Position numbers and translations under genes: made by a program. Below are positions 47,140-55,253 of a DNA stretch of 64,000 nt, in pieces (within the stretch, counting starts at the first letter, position 1; every line of letters starts with the position of its first letter). The stretch is from Streptomyces eurocidicus (GTDB taxonomy: Bacteria > Actinomycetota > Actinomycetes > Streptomycetales > Streptomycetaceae). The stretch is from assembly GCF_002891295.1 (NCBI RefSeq), contig NZ_LGUI01000009.1, positions 186,001 to 250,000 of the forward strand. The letters are read 5' to 3'. Below the pieces are notes generated by a model. The model ran no database searches and was not told where the DNA came from. It saw nothing but the letters and a program-made list of their open reading frames with translations.

Positions 47140-48351
47140 TCAGCGCCGCGCCACGCCCTCCGCACGGGCCGCCGCCGCGACGGCCGCCGTGACCGCCGGA
47201 GCGACCCGCTCGTCGAACGGCGACGGAATCACGCAGTCCGCGCTCAGCTCGTCCGCCACCACCGCGGCCAGCGCCTCCGCGGCGGCCAGCTTCATGCCCT
47301 CGGTGATCCGCGAGGCCCGCACCTGGAGGGCGCCCGCGAAGATGCCGGGGAAGGCGAGGACGTTGTTGATCTGGTTCGGGTAGTCGCTGCGGCCGGTGGC
47401 GACGACGGCCGCGTACTTGTGGGCGACGTCCGGGTGGATCTCGGGCGTCGGGTTGGCCATCGCGAAGATCAGCGCGTCCTTCGCCATGGTGGCCACCGCC
47501 TCCTCCGGGACGGTGCCGCCGGAGACGCCGATGAAGACGTCCGCGCCGTCGAGGGCCTTCTCCAACGGGCCGCTCAGACCGGCCTTGTTGGTGAAGCCGG
47601 CGAGCTCGCGCTTGACCGGGTTGAGGTCCTCGCGGCCCTCGGACACGATGCCCTTGCGGTCGCAGACCGCCACGTCGCCGATGCCGGCCTCCACCAGGAT
47701 CTTGGCGATGGCCACACCGGCCGCGCCCGCGCCGGAGATGACGGCGCGCAGCTGGCCCAGCGAGCGGCCGGTGAGCTTCGCGGCGTTGCGAAGCGCGGCC
47801 AGGGTGACGACGGCGGTGCCGTGCTGGTCGTCGTGGAAGACCGGGATGTCCACCCGCTCCTGGAGCCGGCGCTCGACCTCGAAGCAGCGCGGCGCGGAGA
47901 TGTCCTCCAGGTTGACGCCGCCGAAGGACGGCGCGAGGCGGACGACGGTGTCGACGATGTCGTCGACCTCCCGGCAGTCGAGCGCGATCGGCACCGCGTC
48001 CACGCCGCCGAACTGCTTGAAGAGAATGGCCTTGCCCTCCATCACGGGGAGGGACGCCTCGGGACCGATGTCCCCGAGGCCGAGGACCGCGCTGCCGTCC
48101 GTCACGACCGCCACGACCTGGGACTTCCAGGTGTAGTCGTGCACGAGTTCCGGCTGTTCGGCGATGGCGCTGCAGACCTTGGCGACACCCGGCGTGTAGG
48201 CGAGGGACAGGTCGTCCCGGTCGCGCACGGGCACCGTTGCCTCGATCGCCATCTTGCCGCCCCGGTGCAACGCGAAGGCCGGATCGAAGAGCTCGTCCCG
48301 AGTCTCGTCCGCACCACGTTCGCTGCGAGGATTCACAATCTCCGCTGCCAC
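47140..48351 (-). CDS. NADP-dependent malic enzyme (malate dehydrogenase, oxaloacetate-decarboxylating)
   Basis: 403 aa from GTG 48351, with AAAGGGG about nine bases upstream. The N-terminal domain carries YTPGVAKVCSAIA, then GLGDIGPEASLPVMEGKA, the metal and Lys region, and FHDDQHGTAVV. The NAD(P)-binding domain carries VISGAGAAGVAIA. This is the short bacterial malic enzyme form without the phosphotransacetylase extension. It turns malate into pyruvate and CO2 and supplies NADPH for lipid and antibiotic synthesis. It is divergent from the glutamate-type ABC transporter, as remembered for the S. coelicolor SCO5261 region. Confidence 0.95.
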   Translation of the reverse strand: MAAEIVNPRSERGADETRDELFDPAFALHRGGKMAIEATVPVRDRDDLSLAYTPGVAKVCSAIAEQPELVHDYTWKSQVVAVVTDGSAVLGLGDIGPEASLPVMEGKAILFKQFGGVDAVPIALDCREVDDIVDTVVRLAPSFGGVNLEDISAPRCFEVERRLQERVDIPVFHDDQHGTAVVTLAALRNAAKLTGRSLGQLRAVISGAGAAGVAIAKILVEAGIGDVAVCDRKGIVSEGREDLNPVKRELAGFTNKAGLSGPLEKALDGADVFIGVSGGTVPEEAVATMAKDALIFAMANPTPEIHPDVAHKYAAVVATGRSDYPNQINNVLAFPGIFAGALQVRASRITEGMKLAAAEALAAVVADELSADCVIPSPFDERVAPAVTAAVAAAARAEGVARR

Positions 48352-48834
48352 TTCATTGACCCCTTTGTCGATTTCAGTCGAGGGTAGCCGCCCGAGGTAG
48401 CGGGCCGCCGGGCACAAGCGCACAAGTGCCCTGATCCCCGGGTGCGGGGTGTAACTGGTCTTTCTACCGGATGAGCGCTACGGCCGACGAGTGAGTTAGG
48501 CCGCCGCTGGTCACGGCACCCACACATGCACGTCAAAAGCGTGTCAACTGGTGCCGGAAGTCCATGGAGTGAGACAAGAGGTGCGTGACTTGCGTCTCGT
48601 GCCGGAGAGGCGCACCGAAGTCCGGTAGTACGAAGCGGGCTGGTACCGCACGGGGATCACCCGTTATCCGATTTTGACATAGACAGCCCCCCGAACGGTG
48701 CAGTCCAGATGGCAAGATGCCCCAATCACACGAGGTCGCGGCGCCCGCCGATGTGTGCTCGTGACCTCGTGTGACCTGTGTGAATTGCAGTCCGATCCCG
48801 TCGGCCACCCCCTCGATCGCAGGAGGAACCAGCA
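48352..48834. other. 483-bp divergent intergenic region of malic enzyme and ABC transporter
   Basis: No coding sequence is convincing here. A TTGACA hexamer lies at 48674-48679 without a good -10 partner at 17-18 bp. The segment nearest the transporter holds a long inverted repeat, listed separately. Composition is less GC-rich than the flanking genes, as expected of a promoter region. Confidence 0.6.
48726..48774. promoter_or_regulatory. 12-bp perfect inverted repeat ahead of the glutamate-type ABC operon
   Basis: TCACACGAGGTC (48726-48737) and GACCTCGTGTGA (48763-48774) are exact complements separated by 25 bp, ending 60 bp before the start codon. It could be an operator for a regulator bound at two half-sites or a hairpin in the 5' leader. 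Nothing identifies the factor. Confidence 0.5.
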
Positions 48835-49806
48835 ATGACCGCAAGCACCACCCCTCGCACGGCTGCCGCCAGGAGTCGCGTGGCCGTTGCCGGCGCGATC
48901 GCGGTCGTCGGCGCCCTGCTGCTGTCGGGCTGTGGCGATATGCGCGACAAGCCCGGCGCCGGTGACGAGTCCGCCGGGGCCCCGGCGGGCGCGAACGCCC
49001 CGCTCTTCGACAAGCTCCCCAAGCGGATCCAGGCGTCGAAGGTCATCAAGGTGGGCTCCGACATCGCCTACCCGCCCATCGAATTCAAGAAGGGCGGCAA
49101 GTCCGTCGGCCTCGACCTCGACCTGGGCGCGGCGCTCGGCAAGGAACTCGGCGTGAAGCTGGAGTTCAACAACAGTGTCTTCGACGCGCTGCTCACCGGA
49201 ATGCGATCGAAGCGTTACGACATCGCGATGTCCGCGATGACGGACACCAAGGAGCGGCAGGAGGGCATCGACCCGAAGACGGGCAAGAAGGCGAGCGAAG
49301 GCGTCGATTTCATCGACTACTTCTCGGCCGGCGCGTCGCTCTACACCAAGAAGGGCGACACCAAGGGGATCAAGGGCTGGGAAGACCTCTGCGGAAAGAA
49401 GATCGGCGTCCAGCGCGGCACCGTCTCGGACAACTTCGCCAAGGGCGAGAGCAAGAAGTGCGAGGAGTCCGGCAAGGACCCGATCTCCATCGAGGCGTAC
49501 GACAACGACCTCGAGGCCCAGACCCGGCTGAAGGCCGGCGGTGTGGACGCCGTCTCCAGCGACTTCCCCTCCGCGGTCTACGCGGCCGCCACCTCGGGCG
49601 GCGGCAAGGACTTCGAGATCATCGGTGACCAGGTGGCGGCGAATCCTTACGGCATCGCCGTCGGCAAGGACGACGCCCAGCTGAGGGATGCCCTCAAGGC
49701 CGCCCTCGAGGCCATCATCAAGAACGGTGCGTACGAAAAGGTCCTCAAGACCTGGGGCGTCGAGGCCGGCGCCGTCAAGGAAGTCAAGATCAACGGCGGT
49801 CAGTGA
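48835..49806 (+). CDS. Glutamate/polar amino acid ABC transporter substrate-binding lipoprotein
   Basis: 323 aa, ATG with AGGAGGA upstream. A lipobox LLLSGC places the lipidated Cys at 33. The family-3 solute-binding fold follows (VGSDIAYPPIEFKKGGK, FDALLTGMRSKRYDIAMSAM, KIGVQRGTVSDNFA). It captures a polar amino acid outside the membrane for the permease and ATPase encoded downstream. The intergenic 12-bp inverted repeat may control it. Specificity for glutamate over other amino acids is by family resemblance only. Confidence 0.93.
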   Translation: MTASTTPRTAAARSRVAVAGAIAVVGALLLSGCGDMRDKPGAGDESAGAPAGANAPLFDKLPKRIQASKVIKVGSDIAYPPIEFKKGGKSVGLDLDLGAALGKELGVKLEFNNSVFDALLTGMRSKRYDIAMSAMTDTKERQEGIDPKTGKKASEGVDFIDYFSAGASLYTKKGDTKGIKGWEDLCGKKIGVQRGTVSDNFAKGESKKCEESGKDPISIEAYDNDLEAQTRLKAGGVDAVSSDFPSAVYAAATSGGGKDFEIIGDQVAANPYGIAVGKDDAQLRDALKAALEAIIKNGAYEKVLKTWGVEAGAVKEVKINGGQ

Positions 49807-49859
49807 CCCGCCTCCGGCCCACTCCCTTTCCTCGTAGGCAACGCTGAAAGGCACTACCC

Positions 49860-50810
49860 GTGACTGCTTCACTCAAAAAGTCGGGGCCCGCCGACACCCC
49901 TCCGCCCGGCCCCGAGCCGGAGGCGATCAAGGCCATTCCCGTCCGGCACTACGGCCGCTGGGTCGCCGCCGTCGTGGTGCTCGCCCTGCTGGGACTGCTG
50001 GTCAACGCGTTCGCCAGCGCGAACATCAATTACCACGCCATCCCGGACTTCATGTTCGACTCCAACGTCCTCACCGGCCTCGGCAAGACCGTGCTGATCT
50101 CGGTGCTGGCGATGGCGCTCGGCCTGGTGCTCGGCGTGGTCCTGGCCGTGATGCGGCTGTCGAAGAACCCCGTGACCTCCGCGGTCTCCTGGGTCTACAT
50201 CTGGTTCTTCCGCGGCACCCCGGTCTACGTCCAGCTGCTGCTCTGGTTCAACCTCGCGCTGATCTTCCCGTACATCAACCTCGGCCCGATCTACCGGGAC
50301 GAGATGAGCGACTTCATGACGCCGTTCATGGCGGCGCTGCTGGGCCTCGGGCTCAACGAGGCGGCGTACATGTCGGAGATCGTCCGCTCGGGCATCCAGT
50401 CCGTCGACGAGGGCCAGACGGAGGCCGCGCACGCGCTGGGCATGAGCCAGGGCCGGACGCTGCGGCGAATCGTTCTGCCGCAGGCGATGCGGGTGATCGT
50501 GCCGCCCACCGGCAACGAGTTCATCAACATGCTGAAGACCTCGTCGCTGGCAGCCTCCGCCTGTCAGTACCTGGAGCTGCTGCGCTCCACCTCGGACATC
50601 GGTCAGTCCACCGGCGCCACGGTCGAGATGCTCTTCCTCGCCGCCACCTGGTACCTGATCCTCACCAGCGTCTTCAGCATCGGTCAGTTCTACCTGGAGC
50701 GGCACTACGCCCGAGGCTCGCTGCGCTCCCTGCCGCTCACCCCGTGGCAGAAGATCAAGGCGAACCTGACCTCCTTCAGCAACCGCCAGTCCGGAGGTGT
50801 CCGCGCATGA
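49860..50810 (+). CDS. Polar amino acid ABC transporter permease (HisM/GlnP type)
   Basis: 316 aa from GTG 49860, with GAAAGG eight bases upstream. A cytoplasmic N-terminal tail is followed by membrane helices and the EAA loop EAAHALGMSQGRTLRRIVLPQA that contacts the ATPase. A single permease gene means it probably forms a homodimer. Its stop overlaps the ATPase start (ATGA). Confidence 0.94.
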   Translation: MTASLKKSGPADTPPPGPEPEAIKAIPVRHYGRWVAAVVVLALLGLLVNAFASANINYHAIPDFMFDSNVLTGLGKTVLISVLAMALGLVLGVVLAVMRLSKNPVTSAVSWVYIWFFRGTPVYVQLLLWFNLALIFPYINLGPIYRDEMSDFMTPFMAALLGLGLNEAAYMSEIVRSGIQSVDEGQTEAAHALGMSQGRTLRRIVLPQAMRVIVPPTGNEFINMLKTSSLAASACQYLELLRSTSDIGQSTGATVEMLFLAATWYLILTSVFSIGQFYLERHYARGSLRSLPLTPWQKIKANLTSFSNRQSGGVRA

Positions 50811-51568
50811 ACGCGATGGTGAAGGCCGAGGGCGTCCACAAGTCCTACGGCGCCGTGCAGGTCCTCAAGGGCATCGACCTGGAGGTCGCCCCGCGCGAGG
50901 TGTTCTGTCTCATCGGCCCCTCCGGGTCCGGCAAGTCCACCTTCCTGCGGTGCATCAACCACCTGGAGAAGGTCAACGCCGGCCGGCTGTACGTCGACGG
51001 CGAGCTGGTCGGCTACCGCCAGAAGGGCGACCGGCTGTACGAGCTCAAGGACAGCGAAGTGGCCCGGAACCGCCGGGACATCGGCATGGTGTTCCAGCGC
51101 TTCAACCTCTTCCCGCACATGACGGCGCTGGCCAATGTCATGGAGGCGCCGATCCAGGTCAAGGGCGAGACCAAGGCGGTCGCCCGGGAGCGGGCCATGA
51201 AGCTGCTGGACCGGGTGGGCCTCGCCGACAAGGCGGGCAACTACCCCTCCCAGCTCTCCGGCGGCCAGCAGCAGCGCGTCGCGATCGCCCGCGCGCTCGC
51301 CATGGAGCCGAAGCTGATGCTCTTCGACGAGCCCACCTCGGCGCTCGACCCCGAGCTGGTGGGTGACGTCCTCGACGTCATGCGGGGCCTGGCCGAGGAC
51401 GGCATGACGATGATCGTCGTCACCCATGAGATGGGCTTCGCCCGCGAGGTCGGCGACTCCGTGGTCTTCATGGACCAGGGCGTCGTGGTCGAGTCCGGCA
51501 ACCCGCGCGATGTGCTGACCAACCCTCAGCACGACCGGACGAAGGCGTTCCTGTCGAAGGTGCTGTAG
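50807..51568 (+). CDS. Polar amino acid ABC transporter ATP-binding protein (GlnQ type)
   Basis: 253 aa from ATG 50807, with GGAGGT upstream. Walker A GPSGSGKST, the signature LSGGQQQR, Walker B LMLFDEPTSALDPE and the switch His in VVTHEMGFA are all present. It is the third gene of the operon with the binding protein and permease, translated by overlap. A GC-rich hairpin closes the operon. Confidence 0.95.
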   Translation: MNAMVKAEGVHKSYGAVQVLKGIDLEVAPREVFCLIGPSGSGKSTFLRCINHLEKVNAGRLYVDGELVGYRQKGDRLYELKDSEVARNRRDIGMVFQRFNLFPHMTALANVMEAPIQVKGETKAVARERAMKLLDRVGLADKAGNYPSQLSGGQQQRVAIARALAMEPKLMLFDEPTSALDPELVGDVLDVMRGLAEDGMTMIVVTHEMGFAREVGDSVVFMDQGVVVESGNPRDVLTNPQHDRTKAFLSKVL

Positions 51569-51584
51569 GGGCGGGGCCATGGAG

Positions 51585-51628
51585 CCGGCGGGGCGGCGGT
51601 ACGGGCGGGTCCGTACCGCCGCCCCGCC
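51585..51628. terminator. Hairpin terminator of the ABC transporter operon
   Basis: A perfect 17-bp stem (51585-51601 with 51612-51628) around a 10-nt loop, starting 17 bp after the stop codon. No T-run follows, as is common in streptomycetes. Confidence 0.8.
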
Positions 51629-51759
51629 GTGCCGTCCCCGCGCCGCGGTGCCCGTCGTACGCCGCTCCGGTATGTAATACCCTCGATGGCTTGCCGGTCA
51701 TTACCTTGGCCGTCGTGGACCGCTCCCCCGCCCCCTGACCGCCTCCGTAAGGACCCCTC

Positions 51760-52404
51760 GTGGAACTCGCCTACTACTCGGACTTCGCCGTGCGCCTGGT
51801 CAACAGCGAGGAGCCGCTGCGCGGCACCGACACGCTCACGTCCGTGGAGGCCGTCCGCGAGCTCTTCGGCGCGGGCGCGCAGGCCGCCCGGCGCGCCGCG
51901 GACGCGGACGTCACCCGTCTGCGGTCCGTACGGGCCCGGCTGCGCGGGGTGTTCGAGGCCGCGGCCGAGCGCGACGAGGTCCGCGCGGTGGACCTGCTGA
52001 ACGCGTTGCTGATGGAGTTCCCCGTCAGCCCGCAGATCTCCGGACACGAGCTCCGGGACGACGACGGCCGCCCCAAGTGGCATATGCACATCGCCGATCA
52101 CGCGGCGAGCGCCAGCGCCTCGTACACCGCGACCGCGTGCATGGGCCTGGCCGTCCATCTGACGGAGTACGGCGTCGACCGGCTCGGCATCTGTCAGGCC
52201 GCCCCCTGTCGCAACGCCTATCTGGACACCTCGACCAACCGCTCCCGCCGCTACTGCTCCGACCGCTGCGCCACCCGGGCGAACGTGGCCGCCTACCGCG
52301 CCCGCAAACGCCTGGAGAGCCGGGCCGCCGAGGCGCACGGCACCACCCGCACCGGCCTGAGCGCGGAGCCCAGCCAGGACAGCAGCGCGCCCGCCGAGCG
52401 CTGA
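51760..52404 (+). CDS. CGNR zinc-finger protein (ABATE domain), putative regulator
   Basis: 214 aa from GTG 51760, with AAGGA six bases upstream. The N-terminal helical ABATE domain (residues about 1-135) precedes a C-terminal zinc finger: GICQAAPCRNAYLD...RRYCSDRCATRANVAAYRARK, the CGNR-type motif with four Cys and the final basic helix. Such proteins are thought to bind DNA and sense small ligands. It is convergent with sodX, and the two coding regions overlap by 112 bp. Confidence 0.87.
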   Translation: MELAYYSDFAVRLVNSEEPLRGTDTLTSVEAVRELFGAGAQAARRAADADVTRLRSVRARLRGVFEAAAERDEVRAVDLLNALLMEFPVSPQISGHELRDDDGRPKWHMHIADHAASASASYTATACMGLAVHLTEYGVDRLGICQAAPCRNAYLDTSTNRSRRYCSDRCATRANVAAYRARKRLESRAAEAHGTTRTGLSAEPSQDSSAPAER

Positions 52405-52763
52405 CCGGCGCCGGGCGGCCGGCGCACCCGCAGCCAGGCCCGGGCCACCACCAGCTCGTCCGGCACGGTGCCGAACTCCCGGCTGTCGTTCTCCACCAGG
52501 GGGTTGTCCCCCATCACCCACCAGCCGCCCTCGCGCCGCTCGACGGCCCGCTTGACGATCAGCAGGTCCTGCCGGAACGGGTGGCGCACCACCACGACGT
52601 CACCCGGACGGACCACTGCCCCGTACTGCACGACCAGTTGGTCACCCGGGTTCAGCGTCGGCACCATCGACGGGTTGTGGACCTCGGCGAGCCCGATCCG
52701 CAGCAGTCCGCGACGCTCGCGGTCCAGCTCCTGCCCGCGCTCGTCCACTTGCTCCTGCACCAC
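52293..52763 (-). CDS. sodX: Nickel superoxide dismutase maturation protease (S26 signal-peptidase type)
   Basis: 156 aa from GTG 52763, with GGGAGG upstream (the next GTG at 52760 is equally possible). The S26 fold shows catalytic Ser in NPSMVPTL and Lys in LLIVKRAVER, then GDNPLVENDSREFG. There is no N-terminal membrane anchor, so it acts in the cytoplasm. In streptomycetes this protease removes the short propeptide of SodN, whose gene lies divergently, 173 bp away. The 3' end overlaps the CGNR gene on the other strand. Confidence 0.92.
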   Translation of the reverse strand: MVQEQVDERGQELDRERRGLLRIGLAEVHNPSMVPTLNPGDQLVVQYGAVVRPGDVVVVRHPFRQDLLIVKRAVERREGGWWVMGDNPLVENDSREFGTVPDELVVARAWLRVRRPPGAGQRSAGALLSWLGSALRPVRVVPCASAARLSRRLRAR

Positions 52764-52936
52764 GGCACCTCCCGGTCCGTTTCCTCCACCTGTTCCCACC
52801 GGCGCCGGACAGGCACCGGACCGCACGGTACCCGCACCGGAATTTTGCCCCCGAGCCTCTTCCGGCACCCGGGAAAAGCCTTCCCACAGCGAGTAATCTC
52901 GCACCTGAGAAGACGATCACGAGGAAGGACAGCTCT

Positions 52937-53332
52937 ATGCTTTCCCGCCTGTTCGCCGCCAAAGTCCAGGTCAGCGCCCACTGCGACCTGCCCTGCGGTG
53001 TATACGACCCGGCCCAGGCCCGTATCGAGGCCGAGTCGGTCAAGGCAGTCCAGGAGAAGTACCAGGCCAACCAGGACCCGGACTTCCGCACCCGCGCCCT
53101 TGTCATCAAGGAACAGCGGGCGGAGCTGGCCAAGCACCATGTCTCGGTGCTGTGGAGCGATTACTTCAAGCCGCCGCACTTCGAGAAGTACCCCGAACTG
53201 CACCAGCTGGTCAACGACACGCTGAAGGCGCTGAGCGCGGCCAAGGCGTCGAACGAACCGGAGACCGGCCAAAAGGCGTTGGATCTCATCGCCCAGATCG
53301 ACAAGATCTTCTGGGAGACCAAGAAGTCCTGA
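52937..53332 (+). CDS. sodN: Nickel-containing superoxide dismutase
   Basis: 131 aa. After a 14-residue propeptide, the mature N-terminus begins HCDLPCG (His15, Cys16, Cys20), the nickel hook that binds the metal through the His1 amine and imidazole and two thiolates. The remainder is the four-helix bundle of the hexameric enzyme, which converts superoxide to peroxide and oxygen. SodX, encoded divergently, removes the propeptide. In S. coelicolor, Nur and nickel control sodN inversely to sodF through an sRNA processed from the sodF 3' end. Whether this copy has that target site cannot be judged here. A strong terminator follows. Confidence 0.97.
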   Translation: MLSRLFAAKVQVSAHCDLPCGVYDPAQARIEAESVKAVQEKYQANQDPDFRTRALVIKEQRAELAKHHVSVLWSDYFKPPHFEKYPELHQLVNDTLKALSAAKASNEPETGQKALDLIAQIDKIFWETKKS

Positions 53333-53354
53333 CGCGCACGGCAAAGCCGCCGAC

Positions 53355-53387
53355 GAGGCCCGGCCGGGGAACCGGCCGGGCCTCTTT
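53355..53387 (+). terminator. Terminator after sodN
   Basis: A 13-bp perfect stem (53355-53367 with 53372-53384), a GGAA loop and TTT. An outer GCAAAG/CTTTGC pairing (53341-53346 with 53384-53389) may extend it. Confidence 0.88.
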
Positions 53388-53492
53388 GCGACACTCGTTC
53401 GAGTAAGTGGTGTATACCAAAGGCGATTCGGGGTCTCATTTCGAAGATTCGTTCAACAGGGCACGTATCAAAGCGCGTGCCAAAGGGGGGAC

Positions 53493-54089
53493 ATGTTCGG
53501 CTTCTTCGTCCTGGCACTGCCGGGACTGATGGCCGCGGGCGGGCTCGCGGGCATGGTGTGGGCCGTCGTACGGATGCGGCGCCTCAAGGCGGCGTGGCGC
53601 AGCGGGATCGAGGCCCCGGGCCGCTGCCTGCGGCTGTACGCGAAGACGGTCACCCGCCGGGACGGCGCCCACCGCTCGTCCTCGACCACGCTGCACCACG
53701 TCTACGAGTTCACCACCGCGGAGGGCGAGGTACGGCGCTTCGAGGAGGCCGGCGGCTCCGCGACGGTGATCGAGGGGGACACTGTCGTCGTCCGCTACCC
53801 GGCGGGCCGCCCGGACCGGGCGACCGCCCTGCCGCCGGGGGACGTCCGGACGCGGGTGGGTATGGGCCTCCTGCTGGGGTTCCTGGCGGTGTTCGTCGTG
53901 GCGTGCGTGGGGTTCGGGGCGTTCTATCTGGGTGTGTTCAAGCCGGTGAAGGAGAAGGTGACGGAGCGGGTGCGGGAGGTGCCTCGGATGACGGCACCGG
54001 CGGATCCGGTCGGGCCGGCGGATCCGTGGGAGGGGGTTCCGGAGGGGTTCCCGACGGATCTGCCGGGGCCGCCGCCGGGGTTCCCGTAG
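53493..54089 (+). CDS. DUF3592-type membrane protein
   Basis: 198 aa, ATG behind AAGGGGGG. Membrane helices at residues 3-25 and about 125-148 flank a beta-rich domain with VYEFTTAEGEVRRFEE and the VRYPAGRPDRA motif of the DUF3592 family. A Pro/Gly-rich tail ends the protein. Function unknown. It is convergent with the LysR gene across a long palindrome. Confidence 0.82.
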   Translation: MFGFFVLALPGLMAAGGLAGMVWAVVRMRRLKAAWRSGIEAPGRCLRLYAKTVTRRDGAHRSSSTTLHHVYEFTTAEGEVRRFEEAGGSATVIEGDTVVVRYPAGRPDRATALPPGDVRTRVGMGLLLGFLAVFVVACVGFGAFYLGVFKPVKEKVTERVREVPRMTAPADPVGPADPWEGVPEGFPTDLPGPPPGFP

Positions 54090-54260
54090 GGGCTTTTTCC
54101 CCCACCCCGCCCCTTCCCGTAACCGGGGGCAAGCCCCCAGCCCCCCTTCCGCGCTGACGCGCGGTGTCCTCAGACGCCGGACGGGCTGATTTCAGCCCGT
54201 CCGGCGTCTGAGGACATTCGGGAAGGGGCGGGTAGGGGAAAAAGCCCCGCGCAGCGGCAA
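54090..54260. repeat. Interspersed intergenic repeat, copy 3, containing a 25-bp perfect hairpin
   Basis: Left arm 54165-54189 and right arm 54192-54216 pair perfectly over 25 bp with a TT loop. The flanks carry CGCCCCTTCCCG and GGGAAGGGGCGGG in opposite orientation. It lies between convergent genes and ought to stop transcription from both sides. Confidence 0.85.
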
Positions 54261-54268
54261 CCCACCCG

Positions 54269-55159
54269 TCACCGCACCACCCCCGCCACAACCTCCGCGA
54301 ACACCCGCACCCTCTCCGACCCCCCGTCCCGGCGCCGGATCAGCCCGAGCTCCGACTCCGGCAGCCCCGCCACAGGCACGAAGGCCACATCCCGGCGCCC
54401 GTGGTAATCGGCCGTCGGCCCGCACAGCAGCATCCCCGCCCGGTTCGCCGCCGTCAGCGTCAGACCCTCCTGGAGGGTGGTCACCGAAGGGCCCGGCGGG
54501 ATCGGCCGGCCCCCCGGCGTGGTGGTCGGGGCCTGCGCCTCGCGCCAGTACGCGGGGGCGGGCGCGGCCGGGGTGACGAGCGGGCAGTCGGCGAGGTCCT
54601 CCGCGGAGAGTTCCGGCCGGCCGGCCAGGGCGTGCTGTACGGAGAGGGCCAGCGTCTGCCGCTGCCTGGAGAAGACCGGGCCCACGACCAGCGCGGGCTC
54701 CGCCACCGGCAACAGCACCACGGCCGTGTCGACCTCACCGCGCAGCACGGCGCCGAACGGATCCGAGAACGGGATCTCCACGATCTCCACCGCGCACGCC
54801 GGAAAGCGGTCCTGGAAGGCCGCGATGGCCTCCGTGACCCCGCCGTCCGCCGTGCCCTGGAACCCCAGCCGGAGCACCCCCTCGACCCCGCGGGCCGCCG
54901 CGCGGGCGTCCTCGACCGTGGCGCGGAGCCCGTCGTAGGCCGGGCGCAGGGCCGTACGGAAGCGCTCGCCCGCCGGGGTGAGGGCGACCCGGCGGCTGGT
55001 GCGCTCGACGAGGCGGGCGCCGATCCGGCCCTCCAGGGAGCGCAGCAGCTGGCTGACGCGGCTCTGCGACACGTACAGCCGCTCGCCCGCGCGGCCGAAG
55101 TGCAGCTCCTCCGCGAGGACGAGGAAGCACTCCAGCTCCCGCAGGTCCATGCCGCTCAC
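54269..55159 (-). CDS. LysR-family transcriptional regulator
   Basis: 296 aa from GTG 55159 (ATG 55150 also possible). The N-terminal winged helix is typical (ELECFLVLAEELHFGRAGER, SQSRVSQLLRSLEGRIG). The C-terminal half forms the periplasmic-binding-type effector domain (LRLGFQGTADGGV...). It is divergent from an MFS efflux gene, the usual layout for a LysR regulator and its target. The 94-bp gap contains a CGCTC-ATA-GAGCG dyad. The effector is probably a substrate of the pump. Confidence 0.93.
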   Translation of the reverse strand: MSGMDLRELECFLVLAEELHFGRAGERLYVSQSRVSQLLRSLEGRIGARLVERTSRRVALTPAGERFRTALRPAYDGLRATVEDARAAARGVEGVLRLGFQGTADGGVTEAIAAFQDRFPACAVEIVEIPFSDPFGAVLRGEVDTAVVLLPVAEPALVVGPVFSRQRQTLALSVQHALAGRPELSAEDLADCPLVTPAAPAPAYWREAQAPTTTPGGRPIPPGPSVTTLQEGLTLTAANRAGMLLCGPTADYHGRRDVAFVPVAGLPESELGLIRRRDGGSERVRVFAEVVAGVVR

Positions 55160-55189
55160 GAACTCCCCCGTCCGTCGATCGATGAGTCC

Positions 55190-55202
55190 CGCTCATAGAG
55201 CG
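55190..55202. promoter_or_regulatory. Palindrome between lysR-like and MFS genes
   Basis: CGCTCATAGAGCG is a perfect 5-3-5 dyad, located 31 bp upstream of the regulator start and 52 bp upstream of the transporter start. It may be the LysR recognition site. The sequence gives no further proof. Confidence 0.45.
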
Positions 55203-55253
55203 GTGAGGGATCGAGCGTTGTTCCCGGGGGCGCGGCTCCGGAGGCTGGGACGC

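Noticed and set aside
48533..48844. Minus-strand 103-codon frame in the malic enzyme/ABC intergenic region
   Set aside because: Unusual codon use, no ribosome site, and it overlaps the transporter promoter and inverted repeat.
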